Assembly (NCBI GenBank): GCA_003541675.1
Contig: DPMC01000227.1
Coordinates: 1 to 5,814 of the forward strand
Direction: 5' to 3'
From: Acidimicrobiaceae bacterium
GTDB lineage: Bacteria; Actinomycetota; Acidimicrobiia; Acidimicrobiales; MedAcidi-G1
Length of the DNA stretch: 5,814 nt
This document shows, piece by piece, positions 1 to 5,297 of this stretch. Under the pieces are notes generated by a model, which was given only the letters and a program-made list of their open reading frames with translations, searched no databases and was not told where the DNA came from. Every line of letters starts with the position of its first letter. Positions within the stretch are counted from its first letter, which is position 1. Made by a program: the position numbers and the translations under genes.

Positions 1-1122
1 GCCCACCCCGGCGAGCACCATGGCCACCGCGAATACCAGCATTCCGGTGACAGCCACCCGTCGCGCCCCATGCTTCGGGTCGTGATGGCCCCCTAGCCGG
101 GCGCACAAGGCAAACGACAGGGGTCGGGGCAGCATCACCAGCCCAATGACCGTGGGACGGAACCCCCAGCGCCGTTCGAGGAGGAACGGGGCCATGACCA
201 TGGCCCCCATGTAGCCCGATTGCAGGACCGCCTGGGAGGTCATGGGGCGGGTGAAGGCCCGTCGTCGCAACAGTGCCGGTGGTAGAAGCGGCGCATTGGA
301 CCGGTTCTCGACGGCCACGAACAACCCGAGGCTGATGGGGGCCGTCATCGCGGCGACTAGCACGATCGGGTTGGTCCAGCCCCAACTGATGCCCCGGTTG
401 ACGGCCAGCAGGAGTCCGCTGACCCCGATCCCTAGGGTGATGGCGCCGGGCACGTCGAAGCGGATGCCGGACCGCCGCGGGGTCTCCGGGGCGACGAGCA
501 GAGCGGCCAACAGGGCCAGGCCCACGGTGAGGCCCTGCACCACGAACAGGATCCGCCAGCCCAACCACTCGACGAGCGGTCCGCCGGTGACGACGCCGAC
601 GGCCGGTGACAGGGCGACCACCGCTGCCCAGATGCCGAGCGCCCGGGTCCGGTCGCGCTGCGGGAAGACCGACAGGATCATTGCCATGGCCGACGGGCCT
701 GACGCGGCCTTGGCGGCCTGAGCGAGTGTCCGCAGCACGATCAGTGAGGTGATGCCCCAGGCCAGCGAGGTGGCCAGGGCCAGAACCGTGCCCAGAGAGA
801 AACTGACCAGGTAGGTGCGGCGGTGGCCGTAAAGGTCGCCGATCTTGCCGATGATCGGCGTGATCACGGCAAAGGCCAGCATGGGTGCGGCGATGACCCA
901 GGTGATGATGTCGTCGGTGGTGCCCAGATCCCGGGCGATGTGGGGGAGTGAGGCCGACAGCACGGTGACCGGGTAACTGCCAGCTGCGGTGCCGAACAGG
1001 GCGGTGATGAGGACGAGGCGTCGGTAGTCCGGCCGTCGGCGGATCCGCTCACGTGTTCTGGATAGCCACCGCCCGGGAGGCGGCACGCCTCGGGGCTCGC
1101 CGGTATCGGCATGGTCGTCCAT
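1..1122 (-). CDS. MFS drug/solute efflux transporter, DHA2-like (C-terminus missing)
   Basis: This is a proton-coupled inner-membrane exporter of the major facilitator superfamily, closest in appearance to the 14-helix DHA2 (EmrB/QacA) group. The 374 visible residues begin with a hydrophilic, Arg-rich tail (1-34), then a run of hydrophobic helices. Motif A in the TM2-TM3 loop is GKIGDLYGHRR (92-102). A motif C-like antiporter segment rich in Gly and Pro spans about 166-183, followed by EWLGWRILF (185-193). A degenerate second motif A (LGGHHDPKHGARR, 343-355) marks the C-terminal half. The Asp usual in TM1 (LDxTIVNVALP) is absent; the site reads YPVTVLSASLP (50-60). DHA2 proteins usually have about 480-520 residues, so 100-150 are probably beyond the left edge. 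ATG at 1122 is the only usual start after the in-frame stop at 1159-1161. Substrate is unknown; no regulator gene is visible. The superfamily is secure, the DHA2 assignment likely. Confidence 0.9.
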   Translation of the reverse strand, partial: MDDHADTGEPRGVPPPGRWLSRTRERIRRRPDYRRLVLITALFGTAAGSYPVTVLSASLPHIARDLGTTDDIITWVIAAPMLAFAVITPIIGKIGDLYGHRRTYLVSFSLGTVLALATSLAWGITSLIVLRTLAQAAKAASGPSAMAMILSVFPQRDRTRALGIWAAVVALSPAVGVVTGGPLVEWLGWRILFVVQGLTVGLALLAALLVAPETPRRSGIRFDVPGAITLGIGVSGLLLAVNRGISWGWTNPIVLVAAMTAPISLGLFVAVENRSNAPLLPPALLRRRAFTRPMTSQAVLQSGYMGAMVMAPFLLERRWGFRPTVIGLVMLPRPLSFALCARLGGHHDPKHGARRVAVTGMLVFAVAMVLAGVG

Positions 1123-1130
1123 CCGGATCG

Positions 1131-1136
1131 ACCATA
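1131..1136 (-). promoter_or_regulatory. Candidate -10 for the MFS gene, leaderless spacing
   Basis: Read on the minus strand, TATGGT lies 8 bases before the ATG at 1122. It matches the actinobacterial TANNNT -10 pattern, and there is no Shine-Dalgarno sequence in between, so transcription would begin at or next to the start codon. No clear -35 is visible at 16-18 bases upstream. The assignment rests on position and on the same arrangement at three other genes here. Confidence 0.4.
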
Positions 1137-1186
1137 GGTGTGCTCTCTGACGGGGCCCCTAGCGGACCCGGGCATGACCGAGTGGC

Positions 1187-1192
1187 TACGGT
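1187..1192 (+). promoter_or_regulatory. Candidate -10 for the AcoX-like gene, leaderless spacing
   Basis: TACGGT lies 8 bases before GTG 1201 and 11 before ATG 1204. A weak -35 (CGGACC, 1163-1168) sits 18 bases upstream. With no Shine-Dalgarno sequence present, this element favours GTG 1201 as the start of a leaderless message. The divergent spacer also holds an 8-base palindrome GGGGCCCC at 1152-1159, which by itself is weak evidence for an operator. Confidence 0.4.
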
Positions 1193-1200
1193 CACCTGCC

Positions 1201-2277
1201 GTGATGAACGCGAACACAGACGCAGCGACCGGTACCGACACCGCGATCGGCGGCGCCGGATCACCGCTCCCGCTTCCTCTAGCGGTCGGCCTGGTGGTCA
1301 ACCCCCGGTCGGGCACCGACGTGCGACGGGCGGTGGCTGCGGCTGGGGCGGTGACCATCGAGGACAAGGCCAACGTGGTCCGGCGCGTCGTGCTGGGGGC
1401 TCGGGAAGCGGGGGTCGATCGGTTCGTCGTACACACCGACACCCATCGGATCGTGCAGCGGGCCACCGAGACCATGCGGGGCCTCGACCTCCACTGGCTG
1501 GATTACGAGATGACGTTCACCGAGGAGGACACGGTGGCCGCGGTGGCCGCTATGCGGGATCTCGGCTGCGGGGTGGTCGTAGTGCTGGGTGGTGATGGGA
1601 CGAACCGGGCCGCAGCGCGCGCATGGCCCGATCTGGTGGTGGTTCCGTTGTCGACGGGGACGAACAATGCCTTCCCGGTGCTCGCCGAAGCCACGATTGC
1701 CGGGGCGGCAGCTGGCCACGTGGCTACTGGTCGGGTGCCGGTCGATGAGGTGACCCGGCGGGCAATGGTGGTGCGGGTCCGGCCCGACGGTGCTTCGACC
1801 CCAGATGACCTGGCGTTGGTCGACGCGGTGGCGGTGGACGATCCGTATCTGGGTTCCTTCGAGTTGTTTGAGCCGGCGAACCTGCGGACTGCTGTTTTAT
1901 CGCGAGCCGACCCGGCGTCAGTCGGTTTCGCCGGAGTGGGTGGACTGGTCGAACCGGTGGGGTTGGACGAGGATGCGGGCCTGTTGCTGCGATTCGGCCC
2001 GGCTGAGGATTGTGACCGAGTGGTGCGGGGACCGACCGCTCCTGGGCACTACGCCGATCTGGGGATCGCCGAGGCACGGCGCTTGGCGCCCGGCGAGGAG
2101 GTGGAGGTCAACGGACCGTTGCTGCTGGCCTTTGACGGGGAGCGGAAGCGGCGGCTGGTGGCGGGCGAACGGGTCTACCTGTCGGTGGTGCGCGACGGCC
2201 CCCGGGTGGTGGACGTGGCCGATGTGATGGCCCGGGTGGCCGCCGACGGCGCGTACGTGTTTCCGGGGAGGGTCTGA
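1201..2277 (+). CDS. ATP-NAD kinase/AcoX-like family protein
   Basis: This is a cytoplasmic protein of the NAD kinase/diacylglycerol kinase-like fold, nearest to the ATP-NAD kinase/AcoX group. AcoX proteins are named for acetoin-catabolism clusters, but their reaction is not settled. Three signatures show the family: VGLVVNPRSGTDVRR (29-43), the nucleotide-binding GGDGTNR (130-136), and STGTNNAFP (151-159), which corresponds to the NAD-binding Asn pair of NAD kinases. The C-terminal half is a beta-rich domain without clear motifs. The length of 358 residues suits AcoX-like proteins and exceeds that of many bacterial NAD kinases (about 290-310). In-frame starts exist at GTG 1138, ATG 1174, GTG 1201 and ATG 1204. 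I chose 1201 because a TACGGT -10 sits 8 bases upstream and the family core begins soon after; 1204 changes one residue only. A TTA leucine codon, rare in GC-rich genomes, lies at 1897. No acetoin dehydrogenase genes are nearby, so the substrate is open. Confidence 0.85.
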   Translation: MMNANTDAATGTDTAIGGAGSPLPLPLAVGLVVNPRSGTDVRRAVAAAGAVTIEDKANVVRRVVLGAREAGVDRFVVHTDTHRIVQRATETMRGLDLHWLDYEMTFTEEDTVAAVAAMRDLGCGVVVVLGGDGTNRAAARAWPDLVVVPLSTGTNNAFPVLAEATIAGAAAGHVATGRVPVDEVTRRAMVVRVRPDGASTPDDLALVDAVAVDDPYLGSFELFEPANLRTAVLSRADPASVGFAGVGGLVEPVGLDEDAGLLLRFGPAEDCDRVVRGPTAPGHYADLGIAEARRLAPGEEVEVNGPLLLAFDGERKRRLVAGERVYLSVVRDGPRVVDVADVMARVAADGAYVFPGRV

Positions 2278-2337
2278 GTTCCGGAAGTGGGCTTGAGGGT
2301 TGCGAGGAAGGCTTGAGCCGCGGGCCGTGAGTTGGAA

Positions 2338-2375
2338 TCCGAAACCGAGTCTGTTCTCGGACTCTGGTGTTCGGG
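2338..2375. terminator. Bidirectional hairpin terminator between convergent genes
   Basis: The left arm CCGAA-ACC-GAGTC (2339-2351) pairs with GACTC-GGT-TTCGG (2360-2374). This gives 13 base pairs interrupted by single unpaired bases at 2365 and 2369, around an 8-base loop (2352-2359). It sits between the stops of the AcoX-like gene and the HAD gene and would fold on either strand. No clear U-tract follows on either side, as is common for GC-rich actinobacterial terminators. The rest of 2278-2381 shows nothing further. Confidence 0.65.
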
Positions 2376-2381
2376 CTGGGT

Positions 2382-3071
2382 TTAGACGGCTATGAGTCTG
2401 GGCACGTCTCCGAGCCGATCCACGATGGGGAACTCCACGCCGGCTAGTTCGTCAGGGTTGGGTTCCTCGAACACCCAGGTGGTGGTGTGGGGCACGTGGA
2501 TAGCCCGTCCGCCGATGGCTAGGACGGGCAGCACATCTGACTTCACCGAGTTGCCGACCATGGTGAACTCGGCGGGGTCGACACCGTGGCGGTCCAGCAC
2601 GTCTCGGTACGTCTGTGGGTCCTTCTCGGGGACCACTTCGACCCGCCAGAACCGGTCAGCCAAACCACTGCGTCGGACTTTGCTCAGTTGGTCGCCCAGG
2701 TCGCCCTTGGTGATGAGGAGCAGTCGGTGGGTAGAGCCCAGCGCGTCGAGGGCCTCGGGCACCCCGTCGAGTAGTTCGATTGGATGGGCCAGCATCTCGT
2801 GACCCCAGCCGACGATGCCGGCCAGTGAACGGGCGTCGATCGCAGCGTCGGAGATTTCGACAGCGGTGAGCACCATCGACAGGACGAAACCTTTGATGCC
2901 ATAGCCGTGGCGGGCAATGTTGGTCCGCTCGGTGGCCAGGAGGGCGGCATCGGCCGTCTCACTGTCGGCCCACGGGGTCACGAGGTCGCGGAAGCGTTGC
3001 TCCACCTCGTGGAAGCGTTCCTCATTTTCCCACAGGGTGTCATCGGCATCGACGCCGAGTACGGGCAGCAT
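2382..3071 (-). CDS. HAD-superfamily hydrolase (phosphatase-like)
   Basis: This is a soluble haloacid dehalogenase-like enzyme of 229 residues, probably a Mg2+-dependent phosphatase acting on a small phosphorylated metabolite. Motif I is VDADDTLW (7-14), with nucleophile D8 and acid/base D10. A helical cap fills about 18-100. Motif II is LLLITKGD (117-124, T121), and motif III is the Lys in VPEKD (K150). Motif IV is MVGNSVKSD (171-179), where Asn follows Gly in place of the commoner GDxxxxD but the terminal Asp (D179) is kept. The Asp at +2 of motif I indicates phosphatase-type rather than dehalogenase chemistry. ATG 3071 is the only usual start, since an in-frame stop lies just upstream at 3081-3083. 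There is no Shine-Dalgarno sequence; a TAGGCT hexamer 6 bases upstream suggests a leaderless message. It is divergent from the DUF3499 gene and convergent with the AcoX-like gene, so is probably its own transcription unit. The substrate cannot be told from sequence. Confidence 0.88.
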   Translation of the reverse strand: MLPVLGVDADDTLWENEERFHEVEQRFRDLVTPWADSETADAALLATERTNIARHGYGIKGFVLSMVLTAVEISDAAIDARSLAGIVGWGHEMLAHPIELLDGVPEALDALGSTHRLLLITKGDLGDQLSKVRRSGLADRFWRVEVVPEKDPQTYRDVLDRHGVDPAEFTMVGNSVKSDVLPVLAIGGRAIHVPHTTTWVFEEPNPDELAGVEFPIVDRLGDVPRLIAV

Positions 3072-3075
3072 CCGG

Positions 3076-3090
3076 CGAGCCTAGGGCTCG
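3076..3090. repeat. Perfect inverted repeat at the HAD gene start
   Basis: CGAGCC (3076-3081) and GGCTCG (3085-3090) are exact inverted copies around a 3-base centre (TAG). The element ends 4 bases before the HAD start codon and covers the candidate -10 at 3078-3083. It could be a repressor operator. Six-base arms also arise by chance, so position is the main argument. Confidence 0.35.
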
Positions 3091-3106
3091 TGGCTGTTCC
3101 GCCGAA
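3078..3106 (-). promoter_or_regulatory. Candidate promoter of the HAD gene
   Basis: On the minus strand, TTCGGC (3106-3101) is followed after 17 bases by TAGGCT (3083-3078) and, 6 bases later, the ATG at 3071. The -10 fits TANNNT; the -35 is a poor match to TTGACN. The spacing implies a leaderless transcript. Confidence 0.4.
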
Positions 3107-3130
3107 GGGCTTGAGGGCCGGGTGGGGGTC

Positions 3131-3144
3131 CGGGGGTGTCCCCG
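3131..3144. other. Small GC-rich hairpin in the divergent spacer
   Basis: CGGGG (3131-3135) pairs with CCCCG (3140-3144) around GTGT. It lies between the HAD and DUF3499 genes, about 20 bases upstream of the candidate -10 of the latter. It could be a protein-binding site or simply a product of the G-rich composition. Confidence 0.25.
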
Positions 3145-3164
3145 TCGAGAAGCAGGTCCGGAAG

Positions 3165-3170
3165 TACCTT
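3165..3170 (+). promoter_or_regulatory. Candidate -10 for the DUF3499 gene, leaderless spacing
   Basis: TACCTT lies exactly 8 bases before ATG 3179, and no Shine-Dalgarno sequence separates them. No good -35 is visible. If used, it rules out an upstream in-frame GTG at 3122, because transcription would start downstream of that codon. Confidence 0.4.
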
Positions 3171-3178
3171 TGAGCCCC

Positions 3179-3844
3179 ATGCGGGATCTGTGTATGCGTT
3201 CGGCCTGCCTGGGCCCGGCTGACGTCCTGGTGGTGATGGACGTTTCTAATCTGACCTTCACCATCCACGATCTCGACGAGGTGGATGGACCGGGTGCCGT
3301 GGTGCTGTGTGCGACCCACATAGACCGTCTCCGGGCGCCAGTCGGATGGGAACTGATCGATGCCCGTGGGGTCGGCACGGTGATTCCGCTGCCGGGGCGC
3401 TCCATGACGACCGACGAGGCAGCCGACATGGCGGGCGACAGGTCCAGCGAGGTTCTTCGTCCGGTAGCCGACGTGGAGCCCATTCGCCCTGGTGTTCGAT
3501 CGGAGGCGGCGGTTCATCCCCTCGAGAAGGCCCGACAGGCGATTACCGAGGCCGACGAACCCGTCGCCGAGTTGATTCCCGACACGGAGGAGACCCCGCT
3601 CCTAGCTAGGGCTTTCCTCGGCGTCGACCGGCATCCTGCGACAGGTAGCGCGACACCCGCCGATGCCGGCGGTCAGCCGGGAGAAGAACCACTGAACCAT
3701 GAGGACCCCTTCGCCGGTCACCAGTGGGACCAGAGCGACGAGTGGGACACGGAGATGGCTGCGTCGACCGCTCCTGAGACCGGTTCGCCGGCGAGTCCGC
3801 AGATGACGGGCCAGCTCACGTTCGGTGGCGACTCGGTCGCCTGA
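3179..3844 (+). CDS. DUF3499-family protein with long acidic tail
   Basis: This is an actinobacterial protein of unknown function, 221 residues long. The N-terminal 60 or so residues fit the DUF3499 pattern: MRxxCxxxxCxxPA at the start (C5, C10, P13, A14), then LCATHxxRLxAPxGWEL (43-59, with C44 and H47). The C-x4-C and C-x2-H pairs look like a small zinc-binding module, which is my inference. From about residue 62 the chain is rich in Pro, Ala, Glu and Asp, has no hydrophobic core, and is probably disordered. ATG 3179 is preferred over GTG 3122 because family members begin a few residues before the first Cys and a TACCTT -10 lies 8 bases upstream. As I recall, relatives often sit near a phosphomannomutase and a WhiB regulator; neither is present here. 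A hairpin directly after the stop suggests a monocistronic unit. The domain call is by pattern recognition and should be checked with a profile search. Confidence 0.72.
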   Translation: MRDLCMRSACLGPADVLVVMDVSNLTFTIHDLDEVDGPGAVVLCATHIDRLRAPVGWELIDARGVGTVIPLPGRSMTTDEAADMAGDRSSEVLRPVADVEPIRPGVRSEAAVHPLEKARQAITEADEPVAELIPDTEETPLLARAFLGVDRHPATGSATPADAGGQPGEEPLNHEDPFAGHQWDQSDEWDTEMAASTAPETGSPASPQMTGQLTFGGDSVA

Positions 3845-3845
3845 T

Positions 3846-3864
3846 CCGGGCTAAGTCAGCCTGG
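3846..3864 (+). terminator. Hairpin terminator after the DUF3499 gene
   Basis: CCGGGCT (3846-3852) pairs with AGCCTGG (3858-3864) in a 7-base-pair stem containing one G-T pair, around loop AAGTC. It starts 2 bases after the stop codon. No U-tract follows. AGTCAGC from this hairpin recurs at 3880-3886, probably by chance. Confidence 0.5.
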
Positions 3865-3919
3865 CCGTCTGGGCATCTGAGTCAGCTAGCGGACGACTGC
3901 TTCGGCGCAAGCTGCGGGT

Positions 3920-3932
3920 CCCCGGTTCGGGG
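3920..3932. other. Hairpin in the spacer before the acyl-CoA dehydrogenase gene
   Basis: CCCCG (3920-3924) and CGGGG (3928-3932) form a perfect 5-base-pair stem with a GTT loop. It may be a second termination element or a structure upstream of the promoter. The remainder of 3845-4006 holds no ORF or RNA gene that I can support. Confidence 0.25.
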
Positions 3933-3950
3933 CTGACAGTTGCCGCTGGG

Positions 3951-3956
3951 TAGGTT
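3951..3956 (+). promoter_or_regulatory. Weak -10 candidate for the acyl-CoA dehydrogenase gene
   Basis: TAGGTT fits TANNNT and would give a 5' leader of roughly 45 bases, consistent with this gene having a Shine-Dalgarno sequence. CTGACA at 3933-3938 resembles a -35 but is only 12 bases away, too close to pair with it, so the call is weak. Confidence 0.25.
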
Positions 3957-3996
3957 CGCGCCCGGCTCCGGGACCGCCCGGACAACCATGTGAACC

Positions 3997-4001
3997 GGGA
4001 G
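3997..4001 (+). promoter_or_regulatory. Ribosome binding site of the acyl-CoA dehydrogenase gene
   Basis: GGGAG lies 5 bases before ATG 4007. It is the clearest ribosome binding site for an ATG start in the window and fixes this start. Confidence 0.6.
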
Positions 4002-4006
4002 CGATC

Positions 4007-5215
4007 ATGACTGAGGTGACCGAAGCAGAGGTCCGGGAGATGGCGCGGCAGCTGGTGGCCGACGTGCCGCCGGACCAGGTTGACCAGTTCGAGTTCCGGG
4101 GCGCTCAGTTCGATCGCGGCCTCGCCCTCGTGCAGTTCCCCGAGGGGCTGGGCGGTCTGGGTCTGTCCAGCCGGCGGCTCCAGACGGTGGTCGACGGTGA
4201 GTTACGGGCTGCCGGGGTGACCTACCACGATCTCAACATCAACCCGATCGGCATCGGGATGGGCGCGCCGGTGGTGCTCACCTACGCGTCCGATGAACAG
4301 AAGCAGCGCCTTCTCCGTCCGATGTACACGGGTGAAGAGGTCTGGTGCCAGATGTTCAGTGAGCCGGGTGCTGGCTCGGATGTGGCGGGGCTGTCCAGTC
4401 GGGCGGTTCGTGACGGCGACGAGTGGATCGTCAACGGCCAGAAGGTGTGGACGACGCTGGCCCATGTATCTCGGTGGGGGATGTTGGTTGCCCGAACCGA
4501 TCCGGACCAGCCGAAGCACAAGGGACTTACGTACTTCCTGTTGGACATGGAGTCCGAGGGCGTTGAAGTTCGGCCCCTGCACCAGATCACCGGTGAAGCC
4601 GAGTTCAACGAGATCTTCCTGACCGACGTGCGGATTCCCCACGACCGGGTGTTCGGCGAGGTCGGCAACGGCTGGGCCGCGGCGGTCACCACGTTGATGA
4701 ATGAACGGGTGGCCCTTGGTGGTGGCGTGCCGAAGAAGGGTTCGGGCCCCATTGGCGACCTGGTGAATCTGTGGGGCGAGACGAGGGACTCGCTGGACCC
4801 GGTAACGCGGACCGTGATGCGCGACCGGGTCACCGACTTGTGGAGTCAGGCCGAGGCACTTCGCCTAACGAACTGGCGGGCCCGGGAGACCTCTAAGTCC
4901 GGCAACCCTGGCCCCGAGGGGTCGGTCACCAAGATGATGTCGGCTGAGATGAACCAGCGGATCTACGAGACCTGCATGGACCTCCTGGGTGCCGACGGAA
5001 TGGTTTACGAGGCCGGATACGAACGCAAGCGGCCTACCGGCCTCCGGGGGCCGGGCATCCATCCCAGGTACGCATTTCTCCGGTCTCGGGCCAACACCAT
5101 CGAGGGTGGAACGTCCGAGGTCATGCGAAACATCCTGGGCGAACGGATCTTGGGCCTGCCCGGCGACGTGCGGGTCGACAAGGAGATCGCCTGGGCTGAC
5201 GTGCCCCGCAACTGA
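4007..5215 (+). CDS. Acyl-CoA dehydrogenase family protein
   Basis: This is an FAD-dependent cytoplasmic enzyme that introduces the alpha,beta double bond into an acyl-CoA and passes electrons to electron-transfer flavoprotein. At 402 residues it has the full three-domain layout. The N-terminal helical part runs to about 112. The middle beta domain carries the FAD/substrate signature WCQMFSEPGAGSDVAGL (113-129) and NGQKVWTT (143-150). The C-terminal helical domain ends with NTIEGGTSEVMRNILGERILG (363-383), in which E366 lies at the catalytic-base position of the YEGT-type loop of medium-chain enzymes, so the protein looks active. GPEGSVTKMMSAE (302-314) and the DLLGADG segment (325-331) resemble actinobacterial FadE proteins of lipid or steroid breakdown. 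Chain length or ring specificity cannot be assigned. The start is set by GGGAG 5 bases upstream. The monooxygenase gene follows on the same strand 78 bases later. A TTA codon lies at 4202. Confidence 0.93.
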   Translation: MTEVTEAEVREMARQLVADVPPDQVDQFEFRGAQFDRGLALVQFPEGLGGLGLSSRRLQTVVDGELRAAGVTYHDLNINPIGIGMGAPVVLTYASDEQKQRLLRPMYTGEEVWCQMFSEPGAGSDVAGLSSRAVRDGDEWIVNGQKVWTTLAHVSRWGMLVARTDPDQPKHKGLTYFLLDMESEGVEVRPLHQITGEAEFNEIFLTDVRIPHDRVFGEVGNGWAAAVTTLMNERVALGGGVPKKGSGPIGDLVNLWGETRDSLDPVTRTVMRDRVTDLWSQAEALRLTNWRARETSKSGNPGPEGSVTKMMSAEMNQRIYETCMDLLGADGMVYEAGYERKRPTGLRGPGIHPRYAFLRSRANTIEGGTSEVMRNILGERILGLPGDVRVDKEIAWADVPRN

Positions 5216-5224
5216 CCAGTCGAG

Positions 5225-5230
5225 TATTTT
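5225..5230 (+). promoter_or_regulatory. Possible internal -10 upstream of the monooxygenase gene
   Basis: TATTTT stands out as AT-rich in a GC-rich setting, 10 bases after the acyl-CoA dehydrogenase stop. It fits TANNNT and could give the monooxygenase its own transcript with a leader of roughly 55 bases. No suitable -35 is visible, so co-transcription with the upstream gene is equally possible. Confidence 0.25.
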
Positions 5231-5246
5231 GAAAGACCGTTCACCG

Positions 5247-5297
5247 ATGCGTTTGTTGACAGCACCGCAGCTCCGTGGAGAAGGACCCCAACGCTGA
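5247..5297 (+). CDS. Possible 16-residue leader ORF before the monooxygenase
   Basis: An ATG at 5247 opens a 16-codon frame (MRLLTAPQLRGEGPQR) closing at TGA 5295-5297. The stop overlaps the proposed CTG start of the monooxygenase in the arrangement CTGA, like the ATGA overlaps used for translational coupling. A weak GAAAGA (5231-5236) precedes it by 10 bases. There is no homology or composition support for a real peptide, so it is listed only because of its geometry. Confidence 0.2.
   Translation: MRLLTAPQLRGEGPQR
5277..5285 (+). promoter_or_regulatory. Ribosome binding site that selects the CTG start
   Basis: GGAGAAGGA is a strong purine-rich Shine-Dalgarno sequence whose end lies 8 bases before CTG 5294. 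No ATG, GTG or TTG occurs in the monooxygenase frame between the previous stop (5213-5215) and ATG 5360. The site is much too far from 5360 to serve it. Confidence 0.55.

Noticed and set aside
242..721. Plus-strand ORF of 159 codons
   Set aside because: It is the antisense of the MFS gene. Its product is Arg-, Pro- and Thr-rich with no motif, while the minus strand gives clear membrane helices and motif A.
1138..1200. GTG 1138 or ATG 1174 as start of the AcoX-like gene
   Set aside because: Neither has a ribosome binding site or a full TANNNT at leaderless distance, and the extra residues add no family sequence. They cannot be excluded.
864..1595. Several other overlapping ORFs on both strands around the divergent spacer
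   Set aside because: They overlap the MFS and AcoX-like genes in other frames, have Arg/Ser/Pro-rich low-complexity translations, and show no motifs.
2289..3117. Direct repeat GGGCTTGAGGG at 2289-2299 and 3107-3117 flanking the HAD gene, with a partial third copy at 2310-2317
   Set aside because: A few exact 11-base matches are expected by chance in a window this size, and there are no mobile genes or target duplications to support an inserted element.
3122..3178. GTG 3122 as start of the DUF3499 gene
   Set aside because: The extension would run through the candidate -10 at 3165-3170 and put 19 unusual residues before the conserved MRxxC start.
3901..3940. GGTTCG within a small hairpin, resembling a tRNA T-arm
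   Set aside because: No acceptor, D-arm or anticodon stems can be built around it, so it is only a GC-rich hairpin.
1897..4204. TTA leucine codons at 1897 and 4202, suggestive of bldA-type control
   Set aside because: That control is established in Streptomyces. Two isolated TTA codons in ordinary metabolic genes of a different lineage do not support it.
5256..5261. TTGACA, a perfect -35 consensus before the monooxygenase
   Set aside because: No -10-like hexamer occurs 16-19 bases downstream; that place is taken by the GGAGAAGGA ribosome binding site.
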